NCBI GenBank assembly: GCA_035512595.1
Contig: DATKDU010000024.1
Span: 1 to 28,850, forward strand
Direction of reading: 5' to 3'
DNA length: 28,850 nucleotides
Origin: DATKDU01 sp035512595
GTDB lineage: Bacteria > Planctomycetota > Planctomycetia > Pirellulales > Pirellulaceae
Part shown: positions 16,520 to 23,485 of the stretch, piece after piece
How positions within the stretch are numbered: position 1 is the first letter of the stretch
Layout: each line of letters begins with the position of its first letter
The notes under the pieces: model-generated
The model's database searches: none
Told to the model about the DNA's origin: nothing
What the model saw: the letters and a program-made list of their open reading frames with translations, nothing else
Translations under genes and position numbers: made by a program

Positions 16520-17003
16520 GCGCCTCTACGCGGAAAAGGTGCGCCACTTCCTTGAGCTGCCGGTGATGGGGGTTGGACTAGCCAGAGGCAAGTGGTTTCC
16601 TGTACACTTGAGCGGTGGGCATATGATGTTGGCATTGCGGGTGGGCCTCCATAGTGCGAGGCGACGAAGGGCATCTGCCACAATCCTGACAGGAGCGCAA
16701 GGTGCTGCCAACGTTGCCCAATGCCGAGTCGCTTGTGCCGTACCTCAAGGATTGCGGCTACCGTGATTCTGAGATTCAGCGACCGTTCAAGGTCGATGAA
16801 GTGACTATCCCGGTTGCTACATTCGCGGCGATGAGGTTCGTCGCTGACCGTTGTGGCGGCTTTGCCACCAACCGCCTTGCCCCCCCTCGCGAATCGCCTC
16901 GATGCCTGCCAGCGGCAATGAGGCGGGCGGAGCAGATTTTCCTGGAGACGGTCGCGTTGACAGTCGCCACCCTCTCCCGGACGATGAACGCGGAGAATGA
17001 CCA
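16520..17003. other. Intergenic region with a gene remnant
   Basis: Apart from the remnant at 16702-16827 I see no gene. Short open frames in 16539-16766 have no ribosome site and no recognisable content. Confidence 0.5.
16702..16827 (+). pseudogene. Probable N-terminal remnant of a gene (LVPYLKDCGY motif)
   Basis: AGGAG (16691-16695) lies 6 nt before a GTG at 16702. The first ~42 codons read as good protein, including AESLVPYLKDCGYRDSEIQ and VDEVTIPVATFA. This resembles, from memory, the N-terminus of large planctomycete proteins related to N-6 DNA methylases or restriction enzymes ('LPYLLDCGY...VPLVAFA'). After about 16827 the frame stays open to 17046 but the content turns to noise and runs into the S41 gene. 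I infer that the 5' end survives and the rest is lost. Confidence 0.4.
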
Positions 17004-18401
17004 ATGCCGCTGCGGAATTTGTCGATTATCATCCTGGCGTTTCTGATCTCGCTGGCGTGTTACCTGCGCGCGGCCCGCAACCGGTACGTCGCCACGATCA
17101 CCGAGGCGATGAACATCGTCTCGCAGGAATACGTGGACGAAGTCGATCAGCGGAAGCTGTTCGAAGGGGCCATGGACGGCATGATCGGCCAGCTCGATGA
17201 ATACTCCGGCTACCATCCCCCCGATGAATACGCCCAGTTCCAGGAGGACATCGATCAAAAATTCGTGGGCATCGGCATCTACGTGGGGTACGACCAGGAG
17301 CAGAAGCGGATCTACGTGATCGCTCCGCTGACCGGCACGCCGGCGTACGAAGCGGGGATCCAGCCGGACGACACGATCGTCTCCATCGACGGCGCGAGCA
17401 CGGCCGAGATGACGATGCAGGCAGCCACGGCGAAGATCAAAGGGCGGGCCGGCACCTCGGTCGTCATGGAAGTGCTCCATCAGGGGGAAACGACGCCGGT
17501 CAAGCTGACCGTCAAGCGGGCCAGCATTTCCGTCGATTCGGTGCTCGGCGATTTGAAGGGGCCGGACAACCAGTGGGTCTACCGCCTGGCCGAACATCCG
17601 CAGCTCGGCTACATCCGCATCGAGTCGTTCGGCGAGCGGACGGCCGACGAACTGCGCTCGGCACTGGAGACGTACGGCGAAAGCGGCCAGGAAGTGAACG
17701 GGCTGATCCTCGATCTCCGCGGCAATGAAGGGGGGCTCTTGGATTCCGCCGTGGAAGTCTGCGACATGTTTCTAAACGAGGGGGTGATCGTGCGGACGGT
17801 CGCCCGCAACCAGGTGGAGCGCGACCGGGAGGAAGCGCACCGCGGCGTCGAGTTTCCGCCGGAAGTGCCGATGGTGGTCATGGTCGATCGGTTTTCCGCC
17901 AGCGCCAGCGAGATCGTGGCGGCATGCCTTCAGGATCACCAGCGGGCGGTGGTGGTCGGCCAGCGCTCGTGGGGGAAGGGGACGGTGCAGAACGTGATCC
18001 GCATGGAAGGGGGGCGGAGCGCGATCCGGCTGACGATCGCCCGCTATTTCCGCCCCAGCGGCCGGAACATCCACAAGGCGCAAGGGGCCAAAGACGACGA
18101 TGACTGGGGCGTTCGACCCGATGGCGGTTTCGAGATCGCCCTGAATGAGGATGAGTACCAGCGCTTCCGCCGCGAGCGCCGCGAGCGCGACCAGCGCACC
18201 AGCAGCCGCCGCCTGGAGTGGAAGCCGGCCGATCCTCCGCCGCCAGCGCCAGCGCCTCCCGTGCCGCCGATGCCGGCCGGGTTGCAGGAACTTCCCCCCG
18301 CCAGCGGTGCGTCGGCATTGACGGATGACGCCCAGCTTCGGCGAGCGGTCGAACACCTACAGCAGCAGATCAAGGCAGGCGCCACGCCGCGGAGGGCATA
18401 G
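17004..18401 (+). CDS. S41-family C-terminal processing peptidase
   Basis: A 465-residue serine protease of the CtpA/Prc type that trims or degrades proteins from the C-terminus in the periplasm. It has an N-terminal membrane anchor or uncleaved signal (about 5-22, LSIIILAFLISLACYL), an N-terminal helical part, a PDZ domain (about 85-170, FVGIGIYVG...PAYEAGIQPDDTIVSIDG), and the catalytic core with LDLRGNEGG. The nucleophile is Ser300 in RFSASASE and the base is Lys325 in WGKGTVQ, 25 residues apart as in E. coli Prc. The last ~90 residues are charged and proline-rich (PPPPAPAPPVPPMP). GGAG lies 8 nt before the ATG. Confidence 0.93.
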   Translation: MPLRNLSIIILAFLISLACYLRAARNRYVATITEAMNIVSQEYVDEVDQRKLFEGAMDGMIGQLDEYSGYHPPDEYAQFQEDIDQKFVGIGIYVGYDQEQKRIYVIAPLTGTPAYEAGIQPDDTIVSIDGASTAEMTMQAATAKIKGRAGTSVVMEVLHQGETTPVKLTVKRASISVDSVLGDLKGPDNQWVYRLAEHPQLGYIRIESFGERTADELRSALETYGESGQEVNGLILDLRGNEGGLLDSAVEVCDMFLNEGVIVRTVARNQVERDREEAHRGVEFPPEVPMVVMVDRFSASASEIVAACLQDHQRAVVVGQRSWGKGTVQNVIRMEGGRSAIRLTIARYFRPSGRNIHKAQGAKDDDDWGVRPDGGFEIALNEDEYQRFRRERRERDQRTSSRRLEWKPADPPPPAPAPPVPPMPAGLQELPPASGASALTDDAQLRRAVEHLQQQIKAGATPRRA

Positions 18402-18405
18402 CCTC

Positions 18406-20172
18406 TTACCGCCACAGCACGGCCGCCACCACGAGTGCCGTCGAAAGGGCGATGGCCGCGACCGAGACGACGATGCCGACAATCAACATCGTTCGGTAGC
18501 GATCTTGTTCCCGCTCGACGATGCGGTCGGTGACCGAATCAAACGCCTGCGCCACTTTGGCCGCCGCCTTGCGCCCCTTGATCGCCAGGGGCACAGGCAA
18601 CTCCCTCTGCATGCACGGCTCGCTCGTGTGACCGTTGGCGGATGGGGCCTCGGCTGGCGCTGGGGCGGCGGCCAGAGATCCTTCCAGCAGCAGCGGCTGT
18701 TTGAACGGTTCCGAGTCGTGCGATTCGACTTGTGCATCGACGACGCGGCTGTGCGCCACGAGCGGTCCCGGTTCGCCTGCCGCGACCGGAACGATGCCGG
18801 TCCGGCCCCGCGCTTCTCCGTCGCGGCGATTCGCCGGCAAGGACAAGGCTCCCTCTGGCGGATCTGGCAATCCGTACACCGACCCCTGCTCCAGCCGCTG
18901 AAGCTGCTCGGCATACGACCGCAACTGCGATTCGAGCTCCCTGCGCTGCTGGTCCCAGAGAAGCCGCGACTGCTCCATCGCCTGCCGCTGCGTCGCCAAC
19001 TGGTTCGCTTCGTTGCGAAGTTGATTGACCTGCGTGGCGAGTTCTCGGGAAGCGGATTGCCACTGGGCCTCCAGGGCCTGCTTTTCACGGGCCAGCTCGG
19101 AGCCGCGTTTCTCAAGCTCCTGGGCGATCCGCTGCCGCTCGCGTTCAAATGCCTCGCGGGTCTTCTGGGCCAGTTGCGCAGCGGCGTGTTGACCGGTCCG
19201 CGCCGTGAGCTGCGTCAGTTCCTCGACCCGCTTCTGGAGCACGGCCAACTCCTGGCGAGTCTGCTGGATCGGCGCCAGCGCGGTAACCTCGAGAGAAGGG
19301 ACCGTCGCGGCGTGAGCCGGCTGGGAAGGTTCCGGCTCCAGTGGAATCACGGGCGAGCTGTGCTCGTCCTGGCCGGCCGGCAAATCAGCCAGCCCCAGGG
19401 CAACCTCCTCGTCGAGCTCCGGCGGCAGGTCGTCTTCAAGCTCGGCGGGGAGCATGTCCGCGAGCTGCTCGCCGCCGGGGGTCTTCAAACCCGAATGCGG
19501 CTGGCTTCCGCGCTGCGACAGCCGCTCAAACAGGAGCGTGAACTCCCCCGCGTCGAGCCGATCGCCCACGCGGATCTCGGCACAGTCGATGGCGACGCCG
19601 TTGACGCTGGAGCCGTTGCTGCTGGCCAGATCGACGTACCACAGCCGCGACTGGTGCCAGTACAGGACTCCGTGAAAGGCGGAAACCTGTTGTCCCTTGA
19701 TCTGCAGCGCGCATTCGTGCCGCCGGCCAATGAGGTTGAGGCGGGCGCGGAACTTGCGTTTGTCCCGGAGCTTGCCGCCGGAATAGACCTGGAACACCGG
19801 ATAGGGAGGGGATGCGCTCCCCCATTCGTCGAGCGGCGTGAAGGCGGGCGCCAATCCGGGGGGATCCCCTTCCAGGGTGGCAGAGATGCGGTACGGCCCC
19901 ACCAGCAGCGGCTCGCCCAACCCGATCCAATACCCCATCCGCTGAGTGTTCGTCTCCTCCGGCTGCATGTAGACGCAGAACACCCCTTCATCGCTGGCGT
20001 GGAGGTAGACGCTTCGCTTGGCCACCCACGGGCTCTCCAGAACGATGTCCGAGCCTCTCTGTCGGCCGATGCGGGCAAAGGGGCGGGCCAGCGGAACGAC
20101 CGATTGGCCCTGCGGTCCTTCGACCGTGACCAGCAGGCGGCGAGTACACCAGTACAAAGGGGGATGGCTCAT
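18406..20172 (-). CDS. FHA-domain protein with coiled coil and C-terminal membrane anchor
   Basis: A 588-residue protein. Residues about 15-85 resemble a degenerate FHA fold (FARIGRQRGSDIVL but no Ser-His pair). Residues about 125-217 form a proper FHA domain, which binds phosphothreonine peptides: LNLIGRRHE, SAFHGVLYW, DLASSNGSSVNG. A Pro/Glu-rich linker follows, then a coiled coil (about 295-425), another low-complexity linker, and a membrane segment at the very end (about 562-585, TMLIVGIVVSVAAIALSTAL), so the FHA part should face the cytoplasm. It probably acts as a signalling scaffold for Ser/Thr kinases. ATG at 20172 is chosen over TTG at 20181. The gene is convergent with the S41 gene, with 4 bp between stops. 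Confidence 0.88.
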   Translation of the reverse strand: MSHPPLYWCTRRLLVTVEGPQGQSVVPLARPFARIGRQRGSDIVLESPWVAKRSVYLHASDEGVFCVYMQPEETNTQRMGYWIGLGEPLLVGPYRISATLEGDPPGLAPAFTPLDEWGSASPPYPVFQVYSGGKLRDKRKFRARLNLIGRRHECALQIKGQQVSAFHGVLYWHQSRLWYVDLASSNGSSVNGVAIDCAEIRVGDRLDAGEFTLLFERLSQRGSQPHSGLKTPGGEQLADMLPAELEDDLPPELDEEVALGLADLPAGQDEHSSPVIPLEPEPSQPAHAATVPSLEVTALAPIQQTRQELAVLQKRVEELTQLTARTGQHAAAQLAQKTREAFERERQRIAQELEKRGSELAREKQALEAQWQSASRELATQVNQLRNEANQLATQRQAMEQSRLLWDQQRRELESQLRSYAEQLQRLEQGSVYGLPDPPEGALSLPANRRDGEARGRTGIVPVAAGEPGPLVAHSRVVDAQVESHDSEPFKQPLLLEGSLAAAPAPAEAPSANGHTSEPCMQRELPVPLAIKGRKAAAKVAQAFDSVTDRIVEREQDRYRTMLIVGIVVSVAAIALSTALVVAAVLWR

Positions 20173-20384
20173 CAAACGCAATCAACACGGGCAGAGATTC
20201 GCCTTACAATGCCGCTCGTGCGGCGCGGAAACGTCCCGTTCCCGCGATCGACGGGGGCGGTCGGCAGCCGTCCTCCGCACGCTCCCGTGAGAAGACCGCT
20301 TCCCTCGAATTTGGCCCGATTGCCGACGCGACCCATTGGCCAGCGGCATTGCCGCTCGCCTGGCACAGCCCCAACAGCCGCCTT

Positions 20385-20413
20385 AGTCTATCCGCTAATT
20401 GCGTCGATTCCAA
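20385..20413 (-). promoter_or_regulatory. Possible promoter of the FHA gene
   Basis: On the minus strand TTGGAA (20413-20408) and TAGACT (20390-20385) are 17 nt apart. The leader would be about 205 nt, which is long. The -10 matches that proposed for the helicase gene. Confidence 0.3.
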
Positions 20414-20493
20414 ATCGGCCGCAGGGGGACCTATTCAGGCTGCGAGAAACCGCACGTCCGGGCGGGAATTCCGCTCCAGGAAAGCCACAATGG

Positions 20494-20523
20494 TTGATTG
20501 CCGTTTTCGGCCGGCCCTACAAT
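20494..20523 (+). promoter_or_regulatory. Promoter of 131-residue gene, copy 1
   Basis: TTGATT (20494-20499) and TACAAT (20518-20523) are 18 nt apart. The same boxes, spacing and most of the flanking bases (GCCGTTTTCGGC, then GCCAGCGGCAAT) recur before copy 2, so conservation between the copies supports it. Confidence 0.6.
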
Positions 20524-20543
20524 CGGTGCCAGCGGCAATTACC

Positions 20544-20571
20544 GTAGCCGAAGTCGTTCGACTTCGGCTAC
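20544..20571. repeat. Perfect 13-bp palindrome in the leader of copy 1
   Basis: GTAGCCGAAGTCG and CGACTTCGGCTAC are exact inverted repeats around TT. It lies between the promoter and the ATG of copy 1 and is absent from the leader of copy 2, so it looks like an inserted dispersed repeat. On transcription it would form a strong stem in the 5' UTR. Confidence 0.8.
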
Positions 20572-20607
20572 TGCCTGATTCTGGGGAATTCAACCAGCGA
20601 GTGCATC

Positions 20608-21003
20608 ATGGCCAAGAACTTCGACCACGCCCATCCCGAGGTCTACTTCACGGGCAACTTCCTGAAGAACCACGTCTGCATCGGCGATGCAGCGGCCAAG
20701 AAGCGGGCGGAGATCGTCTTTCAACGGCGCGATGCGCGGGTCAGCACGGTGCTCTGCCTGACGCGGGCGGAGCTGGTGCAATTGGCCGGGGAAATCCACC
20801 GGCGGCAGGCTGAATTCGGCGCATTTGCCGAAGGAGTTTTCACGACCACCTCCGCTTACGATCTGTGGTCGCGCGGCGGACCGCAAGGGAAAGACAAGCA
20901 GCGGGCGACCGTGAGAACGGACCGCTTCCGCTTTGCCGTGCGCCGCACGGCCGACGGCCTCTACGCCCTTTGTCACTTCGACGGCGTGCCGGAGATCGAT
21001 TAG
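20608..21003 (+). CDS. 131-residue protein of unknown function, copy 1
   Basis: A soluble, basic protein with no family I recognise. Notable stretches are HPEVYFTGNFLKNHVCIGDA, FTTTSAYDLWSRGGPQGKDK and RFRFAVRRTADGLYALCHFD; two cysteines (24 and 50) and several histidines are shared with copy 2, but no catalytic pattern stands out. Copy 2 (23756-24151) is identical at 122 of 131 residues. The two DNAs differ at about 43 of 396 positions by my hand count, mostly silent, so both seem to be kept as protein genes. The shared sequence runs from the promoter to seven bases past the stop (21010), where an RHS fragment begins. The ribosome site is weak. Confidence 0.85.
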   Translation: MAKNFDHAHPEVYFTGNFLKNHVCIGDAAAKKRAEIVFQRRDARVSTVLCLTRAELVQLAGEIHRRQAEFGAFAEGVFTTTSAYDLWSRGGPQGKDKQRATVRTDRFRFAVRRTADGLYALCHFDGVPEID

Positions 21004-21010
21004 GCCGCGT

Positions 21011-21373
21011 GTCATAGGCCCAGGTCGTCACCGGCGCGCTCTGCCCCCCCGCCCCATCGGGATCAGCGCCGGTCACGCTGGTCTGCCGATTGCGGCTGTC
21101 GTAGGCCGTGACCGTGATCCGGTTGAGGGGGTCGGTCACCGAAGTCTGCCGCCCCAGGGCGTCGTAACCGAAGGTGTAAATTGGACTTGGGTTCGGCCCG
21201 CTGCCGTCCGGGTCTGGCAGGGTCACGCTGTTGAGCCACCCGGCCGCCGTGTAGCTGTAGCTCGTTAATCTTCCCAGCGAATCAGTCACGCTGCTGATCT
21301 GCCCGGCACTGTTGTAGGTGTACGCCGTCTCGGGGCTGGTCTGCTGGCAAGTCAGGCGGCAACTCCCTGACAC
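21011..21373 (-). pseudogene. Truncated RHS/YD-repeat fragment
   Basis: About 120 codons of an RHS-type protein, the large surface or toxin-delivery proteins built from YD repeats. The repeats are clear: YTYNSAGQISSVTDSLGRLT, YSYTAAGWLNSV, YTFGYDALGRQTSVTDPLNR and AYDSRNRQTSVTGADPDGAG. Both ends are broken. On the 5' side a start-like ATG sits in non-RHS sequence, and on the 3' side the frame runs into the bases shared downstream of both 131-residue genes and then antisense through copy 1. No signal peptide, core end or toxin domain remains. It is most likely debris of a larger gene brought by recombination. Confidence 0.75.
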
Positions 21374-21415
21374 GCCGTTCCCGCCGCCGCGGGGAAACGA
21401 GGGGGGAAAAGGGGG

Positions 21416-21486
21416 GCAAAAGGGGGTCGGCGAGTCTATCGCCGATCGTCCGGCGCGTCAATAATTAAGCCTGACCCCTTTTCCCC
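21416..21486. repeat. GGGGTC-type repeat arms
   Basis: CAAAAGGGGGTC near 21416-21427 and TGACCCCTTTTCCCC (21472-21486) form an imperfect inverted pair around a GC-rich spacer. AATTAAGCCTGACCCCTTTT is, from memory, a common dispersed motif found with REP-associated tyrosine transposases. No transposase is present. Confidence 0.45.
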
Positions 21487-21555
21487 GGTCGAAAAAGTAG
21501 AATGTCCCCTTTTGCCCGCCCCTGGCACACTTTCTACGGCAAGCCACCCGCCGTG

Positions 21556-21972
21556 TCATCGCTCAGTCCTAAAGTTAGCGGATCCTCTGTTCACCTCGTC
21601 CAAAAAACCAATCGCCCCGACCAGCAAGACGAATCGCGCTACAATAAGCGCGAAAAAGCCCGCGTTGTTCCACCACCTAAGCTCCGGTATATCCACACTG
21701 GGACTCCACACGTCGGCATACCGTCTAACGATTGCCACACCAACACACCAAAGGACCACTTCCCCAAAGACGCCAACGGACGCTACAAATAAGTACCACT
21801 TCCTCCACTTACAGCCAGCCACCGCTAATGCGACGGCGCCAGCACACTGGGATATATTCGTTAGGGCAACAAAAAACGGCACAATACCGTTGCAGATTAG
21901 CACGACCAACATACCGACTGCGCACACGACGATCATTGTCATCGACAATGATAGACGGATCCGTATGCTCAT
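21556..21972 (-). CDS. Small multi-pass membrane protein in the inverted-repeat cassette
   Basis: A 138-residue integral membrane protein with about four hydrophobic segments (TMIVVCAVGMLVVLICNG; ISQCAGAVALAVAG; LFVASVGVFGEVVLWCVGVAI; FFALIVARFVLLVGAIGFL). No family is recognised. The ATG at 21972 has a strong GGAGG-type ribosome site just upstream, in marked contrast to most genes of this window, and is preferred to an upstream reading from 22041. It is the second gene of the operon, 77 nt behind the 95-residue gene. The lower GC content and different codon use suggest acquisition from elsewhere. The small size, membrane location and pairing with a small soluble protein would fit a toxin-antitoxin or immunity-type pair, but nothing in the sequence proves it. 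Confidence 0.7.
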   Translation of the reverse strand: MSIRIRLSLSMTMIVVCAVGMLVVLICNGIVPFFVALTNISQCAGAVALAVAGCKWRKWYLFVASVGVFGEVVLWCVGVAIVRRYADVWSPSVDIPELRWWNNAGFFALIVARFVLLVGAIGFLDEVNRGSANFRTER

Positions 21973-22049
21973 TCTGTCCTCCTCCTGTCCCTTGGTAGTT
22001 GTTGTCCTAGGCACGCTGCTCAACAACTCACGGTGGCGCACAACGACCT

Positions 22050-22337
22050 CTACTCGATTGGCTGAGGCGGAGCCAAAATCGAACCAGCCTCGCGTGATCT
22101 GTCGAGAAAGACTGACATATCGATTCCATCAACGCTCTGTTTTCGCGCTGCCTCTTGGAACTGGATCTCGGCCTGAATCGTGTTCCTGTATGCTTCCATC
22201 GCGTCCCATGAGGTCAACGTGAAGTCGCGAAGCTTCCTCAGGAATTCCAGCTGTTCAAGCGCCATCCTCCGAAGAACATCGTCCATCGCTTGTTGGGTCT
22301 GTGTTTGAACGAATGCGTTTATGGTCGCGTTAGTCAC
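22050..22337 (-). CDS. 95-residue helical protein, first gene of the inverted-repeat cassette
   Basis: A soluble, probably all-helical protein: long stretches such as VQTQTQQAMDDVLRRMALEQ and LEFLRKLRDFTLTSWDAMEA have heptad-like hydrophobic spacing. No family is recognised. It starts with GTG at 22337, with GGGGA 7 nt upstream, and has a strong promoter immediately before it. The companion membrane protein is encoded downstream in the same operon. A role in partner binding is plausible from the helical content, but the function is unknown. Confidence 0.65.
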   Translation of the reverse strand: MTNATINAFVQTQTQQAMDDVLRRMALEQLEFLRKLRDFTLTSWDAMEAYRNTIQAEIQFQEAARKQSVDGIDMSVFLDRSREAGSILAPPQPIE

Positions 22338-22352
22338 TTCGTCATCCCCAGT

Positions 22353-22381
22353 GTTATATAGATTCGCGTGAGCAGCGTCAA
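22353..22381 (-). promoter_or_regulatory. Strong promoter of the cassette operon
   Basis: On the minus strand TTGACG (22381-22376) and TATAAC (22358-22353) are 17 nt apart, one of the best sigma-70 matches in the window. Transcription would start near 22346, leaving a leader of about 9 nt before the GTG. Confidence 0.65.
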
Positions 22382-22494
22382 AAGCGGGCAGTACAAAGGG
22401 GACATTCTACTTTGTCACTTTCCTTCGCGGCCGGCCATGCGGCAGCAAGGTGGATTCTAGCCCCAATGGACGTCCTGGCGAAGCTTAGAAAAAG

Positions 22495-22515
22495 CGGAGG
22501 GCACAGGACTCGAAC
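22495..22515 (-). other. tRNA 3'-end fragment (serine-type)
   Basis: Read on the minus strand, GTTCGAGTCC followed by TGTGCCCTCCG is the T-loop, the 3' half of the T-stem and the 3' acceptor strand of a tRNA, with discriminator G. The T-stem half CCTGT is the same as in the tRNA-Ser at 6400-6488, but the acceptor strand differs, so it derives from another tRNA-Ser. The rest of the tRNA is missing. Such 3' ends are classic attachment sites of integrating elements. Confidence 0.5.
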
Positions 22516-22526
22516 GCCCTTCTCTC

Positions 22527-22625
22527 GTTCCCACGCTCCGCGTGGGGACGCAAGCGGGGACGCTCTGCGTCCCGACACTCGACGCGGAGCGTCGCCGCAG
22601 GTGTTCCCACGCGGAGCGTGGGAAC
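22527..22625. repeat. Array of four palindromes (GTTCCCACGC / GGGACGC families)
   Basis: Palindromes lie at 22527-22549, 22557-22573 (GGGACGCTCTGCGTCCC), 22581-22593 (GACGCGGAGCGTC) and 22603-22625; the first and last share GTTCCCACGC. This is a dispersed repeat whose translation gives the familiar 'SHAERGNE' and 'PRGAWEQ' peptides of planctomycete annotations. It is not a gene. Confidence 0.75.
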
Positions 22626-23224
22626 AAGCGGTCGTCCGCGGCGGGTGGCACTGGCGAGCCGCCCGCCAGTGTGACGCGGGTACACGACCTCCATCACCGG
22701 CGAACCGCAAGCGGGCATTCTGGCAAGACGCGGCCCCGCTGGGACACGTTCCGTCACGATCGACGGCCCGAGCCACTTTTCTCTCGCCATTCTCTGGACA
22801 AAACGCCACTAATGCGTAGAATGCCAGTACGGGTCTGTGCGCCCGGTTTGTTCTTTGACAAGTCGATACCCCAGCGTGACCTTCGAGGGCGATCTCACCG
22901 CGCGGATAGGGTCCGCGCGGAGCCCGCATCGCGTCCGGCTCGCACCCCGGACCCCCCAGTGTGGGGGTTGCATTCAGACGTTCTGTCTTAAGTCACTTAC
23001 GCCGATTCGACGGAGCGGCGTGATGCACGCAACTCTTTATCCTGACGGCAGTTCCGCCGAGAGGGCCGGCTCGGCGGCGGAGCGCAAGTGGCCAATTGCA
23101 CCCCCACTTCGCCTATTGCCTGGAGTGGGCACGGATCGGACCGGACGGTCCAAAAGTCCCAAAGCGGCGACCAGTCGCCGCACTCCAAAGCCAGTCTGTG
23201 GACAAAAGGATCTGATTTAACGGC

Positions 23225-23452
23225 GGCCATGTTGCCCTTGAGCCTTCCCAGCGCCGGGGCATTCAACCCCCCGTTCGGGGCGTTATGAACCGCCCGGCTG
23301 TTTTGGCCGTAACTGGTGATGTGGACAGAAGTTCCGAAACACGGACCCGGCGCAATGGCGTTATCAGCCCGGCTTCAGGGGAGCTTGGAGCGGACCAAGG
23401 CTAAGGGCGATCGGACAGCCGTTCCCGGAGGCTGTTAGCCTTCGGCTAAGAC
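23225..23452 (+). ncRNA. Probable HEARO / omega RNA (IscB guide RNA), without nuclease gene
   Basis: The stretch reads to me as the HEARO RNA, which is the omega RNA that guides IscB-type HNH nucleases. Characteristic blocks recalled from that family are CTTGAGCC (23237-23244), GCCGGGGCATTCAA, CGTTATGAACCG, GACAGAAGTTCCGAAACACGG, GGCGCAATGGCGTTATCAGC and GAGCTTGGAGCGGACCAAGG. Stems fit: GCCGGG (23253-23258) with CCCGGC (23293-23298) around a C-run/GGGG hairpin; CTTGG/CCAAG (23384-23399); CAGCC/GGCTG (23416-23434); and TTAGCC/GGCTAA (23435-23449). The 5' end is uncertain and may include the CCCACT/AGTGGG hairpin at 23103-23129, with a guide further upstream. In complete loci the nuclease gene follows directly; here only repeats follow. 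I assign it by memory of the family, not by a search. Confidence 0.6.
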
Positions 23453-23485
23453 CCCTCACCGAACCTCTCCCAGAGGGAGAGGGAG

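Larger units (their letters stand above)
20173..20607. other. Divergent intergenic region before the first 131-residue gene
   Basis: About 435 bases hold the possible FHA promoter (minus), the promoter of the 131-residue gene (plus) and a palindrome. No further gene is supported. An open frame runs through on the plus strand, but its content is arginine/proline noise. Confidence 0.5.
21494..22413. mobile_element. Two-gene cassette bounded by perfect 19-bp inverted repeats
   Basis: AAAGTAGAATGTCCCCTTT (21494-21512) recurs inverted at 22395-22413 with no mismatch. Between them lie one promoter and two genes reading right to left, and almost nothing else: the -35 box is 14 bases from the right repeat and the last stop is 44 bases from the left one. 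No transposase or recombinase is inside. The repeat resembles GGGGACA(TTCTACTTT) motifs I associate with REP/RAYT systems, so it may be moved in trans. The interior is lower in GC than the surroundings. Confidence 0.5.

Noticed and set aside
20840..21373. A full 177-residue RHS-type gene on the minus strand
   Set aside because: Only the first two thirds are YD repeats; the rest is antisense to the 131-residue gene, so it is a fragment and not a gene.
22495..22570. A complete tRNA gene on the minus strand
   Set aside because: Only the T-loop and 3' acceptor strand are present; the 5' T-stem half, anticodon arm and 5' acceptor strand are missing.
22836..23050. CRISPR leader or array
   Set aside because: The GTTTGTTCTTTGACAAG start recalls some CRISPR leaders, but there are no direct repeats with spacers and no cas genes.
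22542..23288. Arginine-rich open frames in the repeat region
   Set aside because: They are translations of palindromic repeats (SHAERGNE and PRGAWEQ peptides), not genes.
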